Source of the DNA: Maribellus luteus
GTDB lineage: Bacteria; Bacteroidota; Bacteroidia; Bacteroidales; Prolixibacteraceae
NCBI RefSeq assembly: GCF_003576475.1
Contig: NZ_QWGR01000022.1
Span: 1-54,852 of the forward strand
Length of the DNA stretch: 54,852 nt
Direction of reading: 5' to 3'
Part shown: in pieces, positions 23,977 to 32,518 of the stretch
How positions within the stretch are numbered: position 1 is the first letter of the stretch
Layout of the letters: each line of letters begins with the position of its first letter
Notes under the pieces: model-generated
What the model was told of the DNA's origin: nothing
What the model saw: the letters and a program-made list of their open reading frames with translations, nothing else
The model's database searches: none
Made by a program: the position numbers and the translations under genes

Positions 23977-24543
23977 ATGGATAAAACCAAAATAATTACC
24001 CGATATGAGCACACCTTGGAATTACTAACAGATTTCAACCTGAACAGCGAACCGATATTGCTCCCTAAAGGGGAGTTGTTTATCGACTATGGCGAGAAGA
24101 ACCATAAAATCGGAATTCTGCTCGACGGGCTTATGTATGCAACCTATCTTTCTGATAGTGGTACCGAGTGGGTTTCGCGTTTCTTTTTTCCACCCAACAA
24201 TTTTATTGTTAGCAACCACCGGGGGTTTGTGCTGGGGAAAGATTCAACCGAATGTATTCGGGCGTACGAAGATTCAAGGCTGATCTACATCGAAAAAGAG
24301 CAGTTTAAAGAGTTACTTGATACGAACCATAAGTTTGAACGTACGGTTCGTATTTTGGCCGAAGAGAGCTACATACAGGCCATGGATCGCATCCATTCGT
24401 TTCAATCACTAAATGCCGAACAGCGCATCCGGAAATTCTTTGGGGATTACCCCGAACTGGCGCAGAAAGTCCAGCGTCAGCACATCGCGTCTTATTTAGG
24501 AATTCACCGTAATATTTTAACCCGGATACTTTATAAGCTTTAG
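23977..24543 (+). CDS. Crp/Fnr-family transcriptional regulator
   Basis: 188 residues. The N-terminal cyclic-nucleotide-binding-like barrel (about 25-115; GELFIDYGEKNHKIGILLDG, then FIVSNHRGFV) is followed by the dimer helix and a short helix-turn-helix ending HIASYLGIHRNILTRILYKL. No Cys cluster for an Fe-S sensor is seen, so it is not a classical FNR. It ends the aromatic gene run 44 bp after the aminotransferase and is a candidate regulator of that run. Confidence 0.88.
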   Translation: MDKTKIITRYEHTLELLTDFNLNSEPILLPKGELFIDYGEKNHKIGILLDGLMYATYLSDSGTEWVSRFFFPPNNFIVSNHRGFVLGKDSTECIRAYEDSRLIYIEKEQFKELLDTNHKFERTVRILAEESYIQAMDRIHSFQSLNAEQRIRKFFGDYPELAQKVQRQHIASYLGIHRNILTRILYKL

Positions 24544-24598
24544 TTTTTGTGTGATGAGCACGGCAAGTTGCAAGCCTCAAACCTCAAAATTAATGGGC
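24544..24598. other. Short spacer before array B
   Basis: Contains GCAAGTTGCAAG and CCTCAAACCTCAAA words, in the style of the word repeats. No terminator for the regulator gene is obvious. Confidence 0.4.
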
Positions 24599-25081
24599 AA
24601 TCTATCTCCATCAAACTCGCTTCTATCTTTGTCAAACCTGTTTCGACCTTCATAGAATTTATTTCTATCTACATCAAACTCGTTTCAACCTTCATCAATC
24701 TTGCTTCTATCTAGATCAAACTCGTTTCTATCTTTGTCAAACCTGTTTCGACCTTCATAGAATTTATTTCTATCTACATCAAACTCGTTTCAACCTTCAT
24801 CAATCTTGCTTCTATCTAGATCAAACTCGTTTCTATCTTTGTCAAACCTGTTTCGACCTTCATAGAATTTATTTCTATCTTCAACAAATTCGTTTCAACC
24901 TCCATCAATCTTGCTTCTATCTACATCAAACTTGCTTCTATCTGCATCAAACTCGTTTCTATCTTTGTCAAACCTGTTTCAACCTTCATAGAATCTATTT
25001 CTATCTTCAACAAATTCATTTCAATCTTCATCAACCTTGTATCAATCTTTATCAATCACTTTTCTATCTCCATTAAACTCA
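24599..25081. repeat. 21-bp tandem array B, 23 units, 105-bp higher-order period
   Basis: Exactly 23 units of 21 bp (483 bp) with no slip. Consensus YTTCTATCTTCATCAAACTC plus G. Five unit types follow in order and that order repeats every 105 bp: TTTCGACCTTCATAGAATTT occurs at 24641, 24746 and 24851, and in variant form at 24977. Units at the right end are more diverged. It lies between the Crp/Fnr gene and the kor operon. Read on the minus strand in one frame it gives NEFDVDR-like heptads, but stop codons interrupt, so it is unlikely to be coding. Confidence 0.95.
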
Positions 25082-25333
25082 AATATTCTACTATTCAAAC
25101 CTTCCGATCTTCAGAAAAGCAACAATAGTTGCACAATTTTCATGTTGTATAAAATAGTTTTGTTTACAAAAGTGAGAACTCAAAAAGAAAAGTTGTGACA
25201 AAACTGTAATCTGAAAGCAAATTTCCGGATAATGTTAGGATTTAGAATCGCTATTTCTTTTGATGTAAATAACTGATTTTTATGAGTTTTTTGAAGGGAT
25301 TGAATCGTTAAATTTGTTACAAAAATTATAGAT
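25082..25333 (+). promoter_or_regulatory. Leader of the kor operon
   Basis: About 250 bp, AT-rich. TAAATTTG at 25309-25316 matches the -7 consensus, 18 bp before the ferredoxin start, and TTTTTTG at 25287-25293 is a possible but closely spaced -33 element. No riboswitch-like fold was recognised. Confidence 0.45.
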
Positions 25334-25561
25334 ATGGCAAGAGTAATTGGAGCAGTTGTCGTCGATAAGGAAGAATGCAAAGGCTGCAGTGTTTGTGTGG
25401 AAGCCTGTCCGCATGATGTATTGGCGCTTCATTTCGAGGTAAACAGCAAGGGGTATCATTATTCGTATATGAAAAGTCCGGAGGCGTGTGTTGGATGTGC
25501 CAATTGCGGAGTGGTTTGTCCGGACACCTGTATCACGGTTTACCGTACGAAAGCGAGTTAG
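25334..25561 (+). CDS. korD: 2-oxoacid:ferredoxin oxidoreductase delta subunit, 2x[4Fe-4S] ferredoxin
   Basis: A 75-residue bacterial ferredoxin with two CxxCxxCxxxCP motifs: CKGCSVCVEACP (about 15-26) and CVGCANCGVVCP (about 53-64). It passes electrons from the 2-oxoacid oxidoreductase subunits encoded next. First gene of korDABC, 33 bp before korA. Confidence 0.93.
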   Translation: MARVIGAVVVDKEECKGCSVCVEACPHDVLALHFEVNSKGYHYSYMKSPEACVGCANCGVVCPDTCITVYRTKAS

Positions 25562-25594
25562 TTAATTTGAACATCAAAAAAAAGAAGCATAAAA

Positions 25595-26716
25595 ATGGGC
25601 GAAATAAAATTGATGAAAGGTAATGAGGTGCTGGCAGAAGCCGCCATTCGTTGCGGATGCGACGGATATTTTGGCTATCCTATCACACCTCAGTCGGAAG
25701 TGATGGAAACACTGATGGTGCGGGAGCCCTGGAAGGAAACCGGTATGGTGGTTCTGCAGGCCGAAAGCGAAGTGGCATCCATCAACATGGTTTACGGAGC
25801 GGCAGCAACCGGAAAAAAAGTAATGACTTCTTCTTCCAGCCCGGGTATTAGCCTGATGGCCGAAGGAATTTCCTATTTAGCGGGTGCCGAGTTGCCCTGC
25901 CTGCTGGTAAACGTACAGCGTGGCGGCCCGGGGCTTGGAACCATTCAGCCTTCGCAGGCCGATTACTTTCAGGCAGTAAAAGGCGGTGGCCACGGGGATT
26001 ATAAACTGATTGTTCTGGCGCCATCTTCGGTACAGGAAATGAACGATTTTGTGGATCTTGGATTCGAACTGGCTTTTAAATACCGCAACCCGGCCATGAT
26101 TCTGGCCGACGGTGCCATTGGTCAGATGATGGAAAAAGTGGAACTGGCCGATTACAAACCACGCTGGACAAAGGAGGAATTGGTAGAGAAGAACGGCGAT
26201 TGGGCTACTACCGGAAAACCCGCTTCGCGCAAAAAGAATGTGATTACGTCGCTGGAAATGGCGTCAAACGATATGGAAGTGCGGAACATCAATCTTCAGG
26301 CTAAATACCGGAAGATGGAAGAAGAGGATGTACGTTACGAAGCGATTCAGTGCGACGATGCCGAGTTTATCCTGGTTGCTTTCGGAACCGCTGCCCGCGT
26401 TTGTCAGAAAGCAGTGGAAGTGGCTCGCGAAAAAGGGCTGAAAGTAGGTTTGTTGAGACCTATTACGCTGTTCCCTTTCCCTAAAAAAGTAATTAAAGAA
26501 CTGGCCCGCAAAACTGCCGGATTCCTTTCGGTGGAAATGAGTGCCGGCCAGATGGTGGAAGATATTAAACTGGCTGTTTACGATGCCGGAAGCAATGCGC
26601 GTGTTGATCATTTCGGAAGGATGGGAGGCATTATCCCAACCCCTACGGAAGTTGTGGAGGCTTTGGAGGATAAATTTTCATGGGAGTTAAGTTATGGAGT
26701 TAAAAGAAGTTACTAA
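25595..26716 (+). CDS. korA: 2-oxoacid:ferredoxin oxidoreductase alpha subunit (KorA/VorB type)
   Basis: 373 residues. The pyrimidine-binding domain begins KLMKGNEVLAEAAIRCGCDG, with FGYPITPQSEVMETL (about 27-41), TSSSSPGISLMAEG (about 72-85) and VNVQRGGPGLGTIQPSQ (about 99-115). Together with the beta and gamma subunits it oxidises a 2-oxoacid to acyl-CoA, CO2 and reduced ferredoxin. 2-Oxoglutarate or branched-chain 2-oxoacids are both possible from sequence; the family includes enzymes annotated VorB. It runs into korB. Confidence 0.92.
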   Translation: MGEIKLMKGNEVLAEAAIRCGCDGYFGYPITPQSEVMETLMVREPWKETGMVVLQAESEVASINMVYGAAATGKKVMTSSSSPGISLMAEGISYLAGAELPCLLVNVQRGGPGLGTIQPSQADYFQAVKGGGHGDYKLIVLAPSSVQEMNDFVDLGFELAFKYRNPAMILADGAIGQMMEKVELADYKPRWTKEELVEKNGDWATTGKPASRKKNVITSLEMASNDMEVRNINLQAKYRKMEEEDVRYEAIQCDDAEFILVAFGTAARVCQKAVEVAREKGLKVGLLRPITLFPFPKKVIKELARKTAGFLSVEMSAGQMVEDIKLAVYDAGSNARVDHFGRMGGIIPTPTEVVEALEDKFSWELSYGVKRSY

Positions 26717-26729
26717 AACAGAAGGTACG

Positions 26730-27515
26730 ATGGATATTCAGGATATTTTAAAACCCGAGAACCTGGTTTATCAAAAAACAAAGCTGTTGACTGATACGCC
26801 AATGCACTATTGCCCGGGCTGCTCGCACGGAGTGGTGCATAAAATTCTGGCCGAACTGATTGATGAAATGGGCATCCAGGAACGAAGCATTGGTGTGGCT
26901 CCGGTAGGATGTGCCGTTTTTGCGTACAATTACATCGATATCGACTGGCAGGAAGCTGCGCACGGACGTGCTCCGGCAGTGGCAACCGGTATTTCACGCG
27001 TTAATCCCGATGCTTTTGTGTTTACCTACCAGGGCGATGGCGATTTAGCTTCGATTGGTGCCGCAGAGATTATGCATGCCTGCAACCGCGGTGAAAATAT
27101 CCTGGTGGTATTCATCAACAACGGTATTTACGGAATGACCGGTGGACAAATGGCTCCCACAACCCTCGAAGGAATGGTAACAGCCACTACACCCTACGGA
27201 CGAAACACCGACCTGAATGGGTACCCGATGAGAATTACCAACCTGATTGCCCAGTTGCCCGGCACTTCGTATGTAACCCGTCAGGCTGTTCATACAGCGG
27301 GTGGCGTTCGCAAATGCAAAAGAGCATTGAAAAAGGCCATTCAGAATGTACTGGATAAAAAAGGAACTTCGTTTGTGGAAGTGGTTTCTACCTGTAACTC
27401 GGGATGGAAAATGTCTCCGGTGGCTTCCAATAAGTGGATGGAAGAAAACATGATTCCGTACTATCCGTTGGGCGATATGAAAGACAGTGTGAAAGGTGAA
27501 CATTCCGAGAATTAA
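26730..27515 (+). CDS. korB: 2-oxoacid:ferredoxin oxidoreductase beta subunit (TPP-binding)
   Basis: 261 residues from the ATG at 26730, preceded by an AGAAGG ribosome site; an in-frame ATG at 26694 would overlap korA by 23 bp. Seen: YCPGCSHGVVHKIL (cluster/TPP start), VGCAVFAYNYIDID, GRAPAVATGI, and the TPP motif GDGDLASIGAAEIMHA with NNGIYGMTGGQ. Catalytic partner of korA and korC. Confidence 0.92.
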   Translation: MDIQDILKPENLVYQKTKLLTDTPMHYCPGCSHGVVHKILAELIDEMGIQERSIGVAPVGCAVFAYNYIDIDWQEAAHGRAPAVATGISRVNPDAFVFTYQGDGDLASIGAAEIMHACNRGENILVVFINNGIYGMTGGQMAPTTLEGMVTATTPYGRNTDLNGYPMRITNLIAQLPGTSYVTRQAVHTAGGVRKCKRALKKAIQNVLDKKGTSFVEVVSTCNSGWKMSPVASNKWMEENMIPYYPLGDMKDSVKGEHSEN

Positions 27516-27527
27516 ATTTTTGAAGCA

Positions 27528-28079
27528 ATGACAGAAGAAATGATAATCGCCGGTTTTGGCGGACAAGGAGTACTTTCGATGGGCAAAATCCTGGCCTATT
27601 CAGGAATTATGGAAGACAAAGAAGTGACCTGGTTTCCTTCGTACGGCCCTGAGATGCGTGGCGGAACAGCCAACGTGACTGTAATTGTAAGCGACACGCG
27701 GATCAGTTCGCCGGTGTTGCAGGAATACGACACTGCCATTATCCTGAACCAGCAAAGTATGGATAAGTTTGAGAAGGCGGTAAAACCGGGGGGCGTTTTG
27801 CTTTACGACCCCAATGGTATTGTTCATCCGCCCACGCGTACCGATATCAACGTCTTTAAGGTAGAAGCTACCAAGGCGTCTGTTGAAATGGGAAATCCCA
27901 AAGTGTTCAACATGATTGTTTTTGGCAGTTATCTGAAGGTGCGTCCCATCCTGTCGCCCGACAACGTGGAAAAAGGCCTGGCAAAATCGCTGCCCGAACG
28001 CTATCATAAACTCATTCCGCTTAACCTGGAAGCCATGCAAAAGGGCCGCGAAATAGTGGAAGAGGTGCATGTAGTTTAG
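27528..28079 (+). CDS. korC: 2-oxoacid:ferredoxin oxidoreductase gamma subunit
   Basis: A 183-residue gamma domain with FGGQGVLSMGKILAYSG (about 9-25) and SYGPEMRGGTANVTVIVS (about 38-55), the family signatures for CoA-side binding. 12 bp after korB. A strong terminator follows at 28102-28140, closing the operon. Confidence 0.93.
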   Translation: MTEEMIIAGFGGQGVLSMGKILAYSGIMEDKEVTWFPSYGPEMRGGTANVTVIVSDTRISSPVLQEYDTAIILNQQSMDKFEKAVKPGGVLLYDPNGIVHPPTRTDINVFKVEATKASVEMGNPKVFNMIVFGSYLKVRPILSPDNVEKGLAKSLPERYHKLIPLNLEAMQKGREIVEEVHVV

Positions 28080-28101
28080 ATTTAGTTGAATAAAAAGATA
28101 C

Positions 28102-28140
28102 AGCCTCTCATCCTTCCAGGGTGGGAGGCTTTTTGTTTTT
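28102..28140 (+). terminator. Terminator of korDABC
   Basis: AGCCTCTCATCC (28102-28113) pairs with GGGTGGGAGGCT (28119-28130), including two G-T pairs, with loop TTCCA and a T-run to 28140. Confidence 0.9.
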
Positions 28141-28243
28141 ATCTGCCGTTAACAACTTATTGCAAGTAGCAGAAAACCAATGTGCGTGATTCTTGTTTAT
28201 GGAGTGTACTTGTCATAACTTACACAGAAAAAAGGGAAGAATT

Positions 28244-28636
28244 ATGAGTTATTATTTTAATGCCGTACTAAAAGGCCGGAGTTTCGAAGAGGCACTGGAA
28301 ATTGTTACTGCCGAATTGAAAAAAGAAGGTTTTGGCGTATTAACCGAAATCGATGTGAGTGCTACGCTTAAATTCAAAATCGATGTTGATTTTAAGAAGT
28401 ATAAAATTCTGGGGGCCTGTAATCCGCATTTTGCTTACAAAGCTTTGCAAAACGAAGATAAAATCGGCGTATTTCTGCCGTGCAATGTGGTTGTGGAGGA
28501 GAATGATAATGGCGAGGTAGAGGTTTCTGCGGTTGATCCGATTGCTTCAATGATCAGTGTTGGAAATGAACACCTGAGCGAAATTGCTGCCGAAGTGCAA
28601 CAGAAAATGAAGAATGTGATTAATAACCTGGCTTAG
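28244..28636 (+). CDS. DUF302 domain-containing protein
   Basis: 130 residues from the ATG at 28244, which has a GGGAAGA ribosome site; an open frame reaches back to 28193 without support. The DUF302 fold shows in EALEIVTAELKKEGFGVLTEID, KILGACNPHFAYKAL and GVFLPCNVVVEE. DUF302 proteins bind small ligands or metals and are poorly understood. It stands alone between two terminators. Confidence 0.9.
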   Translation: MSYYFNAVLKGRSFEEALEIVTAELKKEGFGVLTEIDVSATLKFKIDVDFKKYKILGACNPHFAYKALQNEDKIGVFLPCNVVVEENDNGEVEVSAVDPIASMISVGNEHLSEIAAEVQQKMKNVINNLA

Positions 28637-28656
28637 GTTGGCTTGGTTGCTAATAG

Positions 28657-28697
28657 AAAAAGGCTATCCTGTTTGCATTCTCAGGATAGCCTTTTTT
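28657..28697 (+). terminator. Terminator of the DUF302 gene
   Basis: AAAAAGGCTATCCTG (28657-28671) and CAGGATAGCCTTTTT (28682-28696) form a perfect stem with a 10-base loop and T-run. It could also serve the minus direction. Confidence 0.92.
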
Positions 28698-28766
28698 TGT
28701 TTTGTCGTTTTTATAAGCATTCAGAACCATTCATGGAAATAATTCAGTTCCTCCAATTACCGCTTG

Positions 28767-29993
28767 TTAATTGCCTTCGAAGTGTACAATATCCTTTACT
28801 TCAAAAAGCCGTGATGCTTCGCCATTCACCAGCTTGTAGGTGATTTGACGGATACCGCCGGTTGGTTGGGCATTACTGTCGCCTTCGTTGTAAATGGGGA
28901 AACGTTGTACCAGGTAGTTCTCAACCACGCGGAATTCATCGTGCCCCATGTAGCCTTTGTTCAAATCCGGATTTCCGCTTACCGGAGGAAAGTACACATC
29001 GCTCATCGATTTACGGTTGTTAACAGAGTAGGCGAGAACATTTCCATAGCTTCCGCTACCATCCGAACGCGAATAAATCAGTACTTCCGGAGAACCATCG
29101 GCATTCAGGTCCTCAATTTCAGCATCAGTAATGCTTCCTTCCACTTGGTGGGTTACCGGCCGGTTGTCGATCTCCAGACCGAAAGGCGAAATGGTTACTT
29201 CTGACATACCGTTGTTGCGCGTTGCTGTTATGTTGAAGCCAATGTCCTGCAATTTTAAAACTTTGCTGAAAACAGTTGGGTCAACCTGTTCCGGATCGAG
29301 CGCTTCATCAGTCTTGAAATATTTTCCTGCCAGACTTGCACCACCCGAGCAGAAAAAGTGAAGCGCGTTGTTTCCGGCTTCCGATTCAGCTTCAATAGTC
29401 AAGGTATCGCCGGAGAAGGTAAACAGAATTTTATTGTCGTCAACATAAGCGTAATACCGCTTGTCCGATTCCCGAAAAGCCTTTTCATCCCAGGTGCAGG
29501 TAGGCTTTTTCTTGTCGGCACGCGAACGTACCTGGAACAACAGTTGGTCTTTCCCGGTACGCTTTACTTTTACTGCCACCCAGTCGTAACCTTCGTTGCG
29601 CTTCAAATAGTCGTTTGTAATGTAATTGCCTGTAAAAGTGCTTTCCAGCAACGAGCCGGAGGTGATCAGCTCGTCGTTTTTCATCCACATAAAACCGTCG
29701 CCTTTTGTCCAGAATACGTTTCCTTCGTTGTCCGAATATTTGGCTCCGCTGGCTGCCCGTGTAATGGTAAGGTCGTACGTTTTTCCTTTGCTAATTTCTT
29801 TTACCCGAATGTTCTCCGGATTCTTAAAACGAACCGAAAAGCGATATTGCCCGTCGTCGGAAACATAGGTTTGAGCATCGGTAAATTCTACTGCGGTTTC
29901 AGAGTGTTCACTACTTTGTGTGTTTTTGTTTCCAGAGGATTGGCACGCTGTCAATCCGGCAATCAACAGCGCGATCGCCCATAGTTTTTTCAT
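28767..29993 (-). CDS. Lipoprotein with MliC-like and PliI-like lysozyme-inhibitor domains
   Basis: 408 residues from the ATG at 29993, which gives a lipoprotein signal MKKLWAIALLIAGLTAC (C17); upstream Mets lack this. Residues about 45-110 match the MliC pattern (YRFSVRFKN, LTITRAASGAKYSDN, FWTKGDGF). Residues about 285-405 match PliI (DAEIEDLNADGSPEVLIYSR, GSGSYGNVLAY, GYMGHDEFRVVE, LVQRFPIYNEGDSNAQPTGG). Both families block lysozymes: C-type and membrane-bound for MliC, I-type for PliI. Likely protects cell wall from host or rival lysozymes. Third in the minus-strand GH3 run, 46 bp after its neighbour. Confidence 0.8.
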   Translation of the reverse strand: MKKLWAIALLIAGLTACQSSGNKNTQSSEHSETAVEFTDAQTYVSDDGQYRFSVRFKNPENIRVKEISKGKTYDLTITRAASGAKYSDNEGNVFWTKGDGFMWMKNDELITSGSLLESTFTGNYITNDYLKRNEGYDWVAVKVKRTGKDQLLFQVRSRADKKKPTCTWDEKAFRESDKRYYAYVDDNKILFTFSGDTLTIEAESEAGNNALHFFCSGGASLAGKYFKTDEALDPEQVDPTVFSKVLKLQDIGFNITATRNNGMSEVTISPFGLEIDNRPVTHQVEGSITDAEIEDLNADGSPEVLIYSRSDGSGSYGNVLAYSVNNRKSMSDVYFPPVSGNPDLNKGYMGHDEFRVVENYLVQRFPIYNEGDSNAQPTGGIRQITYKLVNGEASRLFEVKDIVHFEGN

Positions 29994-30039
29994 TGTTCTC
30001 ATCTGTTTTCTGTGTAGCTTTTGTTTTGTGAAAATAATG

Positions 30040-32484
30040 TCAGTTGATTTTCGTGTCATCGCCTAACAAAATCAGTTCCACTTTTACGTTCGCATTGTCG
30101 CCGGTATTGCGAAACTTGCAGTCAAAGGTTACGGTTTGCTTGCCTTTGGTCACAAGAATCTCCGAATTTTCAACGGTAAATGATTGTAATTTATTCCAGT
30201 TCTTATCGTACACAACAGCTTCTCCCGTTCCCATAATTTTGATACTCTGGTCTTTTTTCAGAACAAGAGGAAAAGAGAGGGTTTTGTAATTGTTGATTTC
30301 CATTTTAATGTCGGATACATCCGCATTTTGTGCTGTTATAATCATTCCCAAAGCCTGGTCTTTTGAGGTGTTTTCAAATTCGAAAGTGGAATACAGGGGC
30401 TCTCCCGGCTGACGGGTTTTGTTTTCGTGTTCAAATTTGTGAGAGAAAACTTCGGTAAGCATCAACGATCCGTCGTCGGTTTTTTTCATGCGGAATTCGG
30501 TAGATGTATCTCTCATTTTTTCTCTGACATCTTCCGGAAACAAGCCGGCCAAACGGGCGGTTTCCCACAAATTCATGATCCGGAAAATTTCTTCTGCACT
30601 GCCGTTCGAATGAATCGTCTGAAGGCTGGAAACAAAGGCAAATCCTGCGTTGTACCCGGCAGAACGCGTCATCATCCATTCAATGTCTTCCACGGGCGTG
30701 CTTTCCGTCAATCTGAACCACCCAAGCATTCCCGGCATCAGGTTACGTTTGTAAAACTTCTGGTTGGCCAGGCGGTATTCTGTTTGACTTTCCCGGAAAC
30801 CGGCATACCATGGTTCGCCCCAGTTCATACGCGAATAAATGTGCCACAGGTAATGCTGTGTGCGGCTCGAGCCCACCAGAAAATGGCTTTTCAAATCGTC
30901 ATTTAAATGATCGTACCATTGCGAAACCATCAACGCTTCACCGTATTTTCCCATTCCGGTGGACGAGGTTCCTTCCACACCGTCGAAATCGAGCATGCGC
31001 ACTCCTGTGTAATTCATAAAATCCGCTATGTTTTCCGCAATTTCCTTGTCGAGTTCGGCATTTCCCAGGAAAACTTTGTACGCATGGTCGGCCAGTTTCC
31101 CGATGCTGCTTCCTGTTTTGTGCTCAGCTGCAGTTGTTCCAAACGCCCCGCGTTGACAATCGAGTAATTTCCAGGGCGCATTTTCACTAACCGAGCCGTA
31201 CCGAATGATTTCATCATCAACTACCACACTGCGCAGGTTGTTGTTTTGAAACTGGTTGAAATAGTCGGGCGACTCAATTTCAATTTCCGTTTCAGTTGTT
31301 CCAATAGCTTTTGTCAGCACAGAGCTGCCTACTTTTGCCAGTCTTTTATCGGGAATTGGTGTTACATACGGATCGTTGGTATTAATAAAATTGGTGAGTG
31401 TGTGCGTGCCGATGTGTATTCCTTCTGCTTCTGCCTTTTTTACGCAGGCTTTCATCCCGTCGTATCCATTCGGAAACTGGTTTTGCAGCAAGGGAAAATG
31501 TCCCCACGATGCAAACGGATGGCTGTGGTACAAATAATTGAAGCCCGAAAGTTTCGTGTATTTGAGGCATTCCTCCATGTTCTGTTCGTTAAAATCCATG
31601 ATCAGATACGACGAATTGATCACCGGAGAAGTTTTCACCCATTCGCCGTTGATGGTCGGGTGGGGAAGGCCTTCCGCCACTTCAATTTCGCCGATGGTGT
31701 GCAAAGTGTTTTCGGTAGCGCATCCGAAAAGGGCAATTTTTGAACCCACCAATCCGCCATCGTTGTATGCCGGAGCAAGGTATTTCTCATGTCCCCAGTT
31801 TTTGATCACCCGGTCGTGACTTCTGTTACGCGTGTACGCCTGCAACGAGCTGCCGTTGTGCACGGGTTTCGCAGCTTCAACCGAATAAAGCGTGTAAGGC
31901 GTACCTTCTTCTTTCTCCATGTTTTCGGAATCCGACTGGCTGAAAATATCCAGTTGCGGAAGAAAATCGTCGTCAGTCCACGGATAGCCTCCCAATGTTT
32001 TTTGATTCAAGGCCTGCAATCCGAGCGTAAATTCTTCGCCCTGAACGATGCCAACTACTTCGCCAATACTATTGTTGAGATTGGTATAATAAGGCCCCCA
32101 AATCAATGCATCAATTCCATCTTCAGACGATACGGAAGCCACTTCAAAAGTTATGTGATCTTTTTTGGGTTGAATAATTACCTGAACGGAAATATTGTTC
32201 TCAAAATTCAGGGTAAGTGTTTGCTTGTCTTTTTGAAAGGATGCCTGTTGAGGCTTTAGAATAACCGTATCCTGTTTTAATGTAAGCAGCCACGATTCAC
32301 GTTCAGGAAGCAAGTGATTCATGCCTGTGCTGTTGTCTTTCAACTCAATGATCTTTCCTTTATTATTGATGGTCATTGTCCATTTTTCGAGCGGAAATTG
32401 TTCGCCTTTCTCAACGGAACAGGAAGTGATCAGAAAAATTAAAAGAAAGAACTGGAGGACGGTTGTTTTCATTTTTGGGTTCAT
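30040..32484 (-). CDS. Large secreted lipoprotein, putative carbohydrate-active enzyme, unclassified
   Basis: 814 residues from the ATG at 32484 (a second ATG at 32472 begins exactly at the signal). The lipoprotein signal is MKTTVLQFFLLIFLITSC. The N-terminal ~250 residues look beta-rich. The central part looks like a TIM barrel: FNYLYHSHPFASWGHFPL, GIHIGTHTLTNF, GVRMLDFDGVEGTS, RMNWGEPWYAGFRESQTEYR. The C-terminal ~130 residues are beta-rich again. Conserved-looking acids in DFDGVEG are catalytic candidates. I cannot assign it to a GH family. It sits 34 bp after a GH3 enzyme, which supports glycan degradation. Confidence 0.7.
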   Translation of the reverse strand: MNPKMKTTVLQFFLLIFLITSCSVEKGEQFPLEKWTMTINNKGKIIELKDNSTGMNHLLPERESWLLTLKQDTVILKPQQASFQKDKQTLTLNFENNISVQVIIQPKKDHITFEVASVSSEDGIDALIWGPYYTNLNNSIGEVVGIVQGEEFTLGLQALNQKTLGGYPWTDDDFLPQLDIFSQSDSENMEKEEGTPYTLYSVEAAKPVHNGSSLQAYTRNRSHDRVIKNWGHEKYLAPAYNDGGLVGSKIALFGCATENTLHTIGEIEVAEGLPHPTINGEWVKTSPVINSSYLIMDFNEQNMEECLKYTKLSGFNYLYHSHPFASWGHFPLLQNQFPNGYDGMKACVKKAEAEGIHIGTHTLTNFINTNDPYVTPIPDKRLAKVGSSVLTKAIGTTETEIEIESPDYFNQFQNNNLRSVVVDDEIIRYGSVSENAPWKLLDCQRGAFGTTAAEHKTGSSIGKLADHAYKVFLGNAELDKEIAENIADFMNYTGVRMLDFDGVEGTSSTGMGKYGEALMVSQWYDHLNDDLKSHFLVGSSRTQHYLWHIYSRMNWGEPWYAGFRESQTEYRLANQKFYKRNLMPGMLGWFRLTESTPVEDIEWMMTRSAGYNAGFAFVSSLQTIHSNGSAEEIFRIMNLWETARLAGLFPEDVREKMRDTSTEFRMKKTDDGSLMLTEVFSHKFEHENKTRQPGEPLYSTFEFENTSKDQALGMIITAQNADVSDIKMEINNYKTLSFPLVLKKDQSIKIMGTGEAVVYDKNWNKLQSFTVENSEILVTKGKQTVTFDCKFRNTGDNANVKVELILLGDDTKIN

Positions 32485-32518
32485 CTTATCGTTTTTAATT
32501 GGTTTTATAATTTCAGAT

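Noticed and set aside
24599..25081. CRISPR array
   Set aside because: Units are contiguous 21-mers with no unique spacers and no cas genes in the window.
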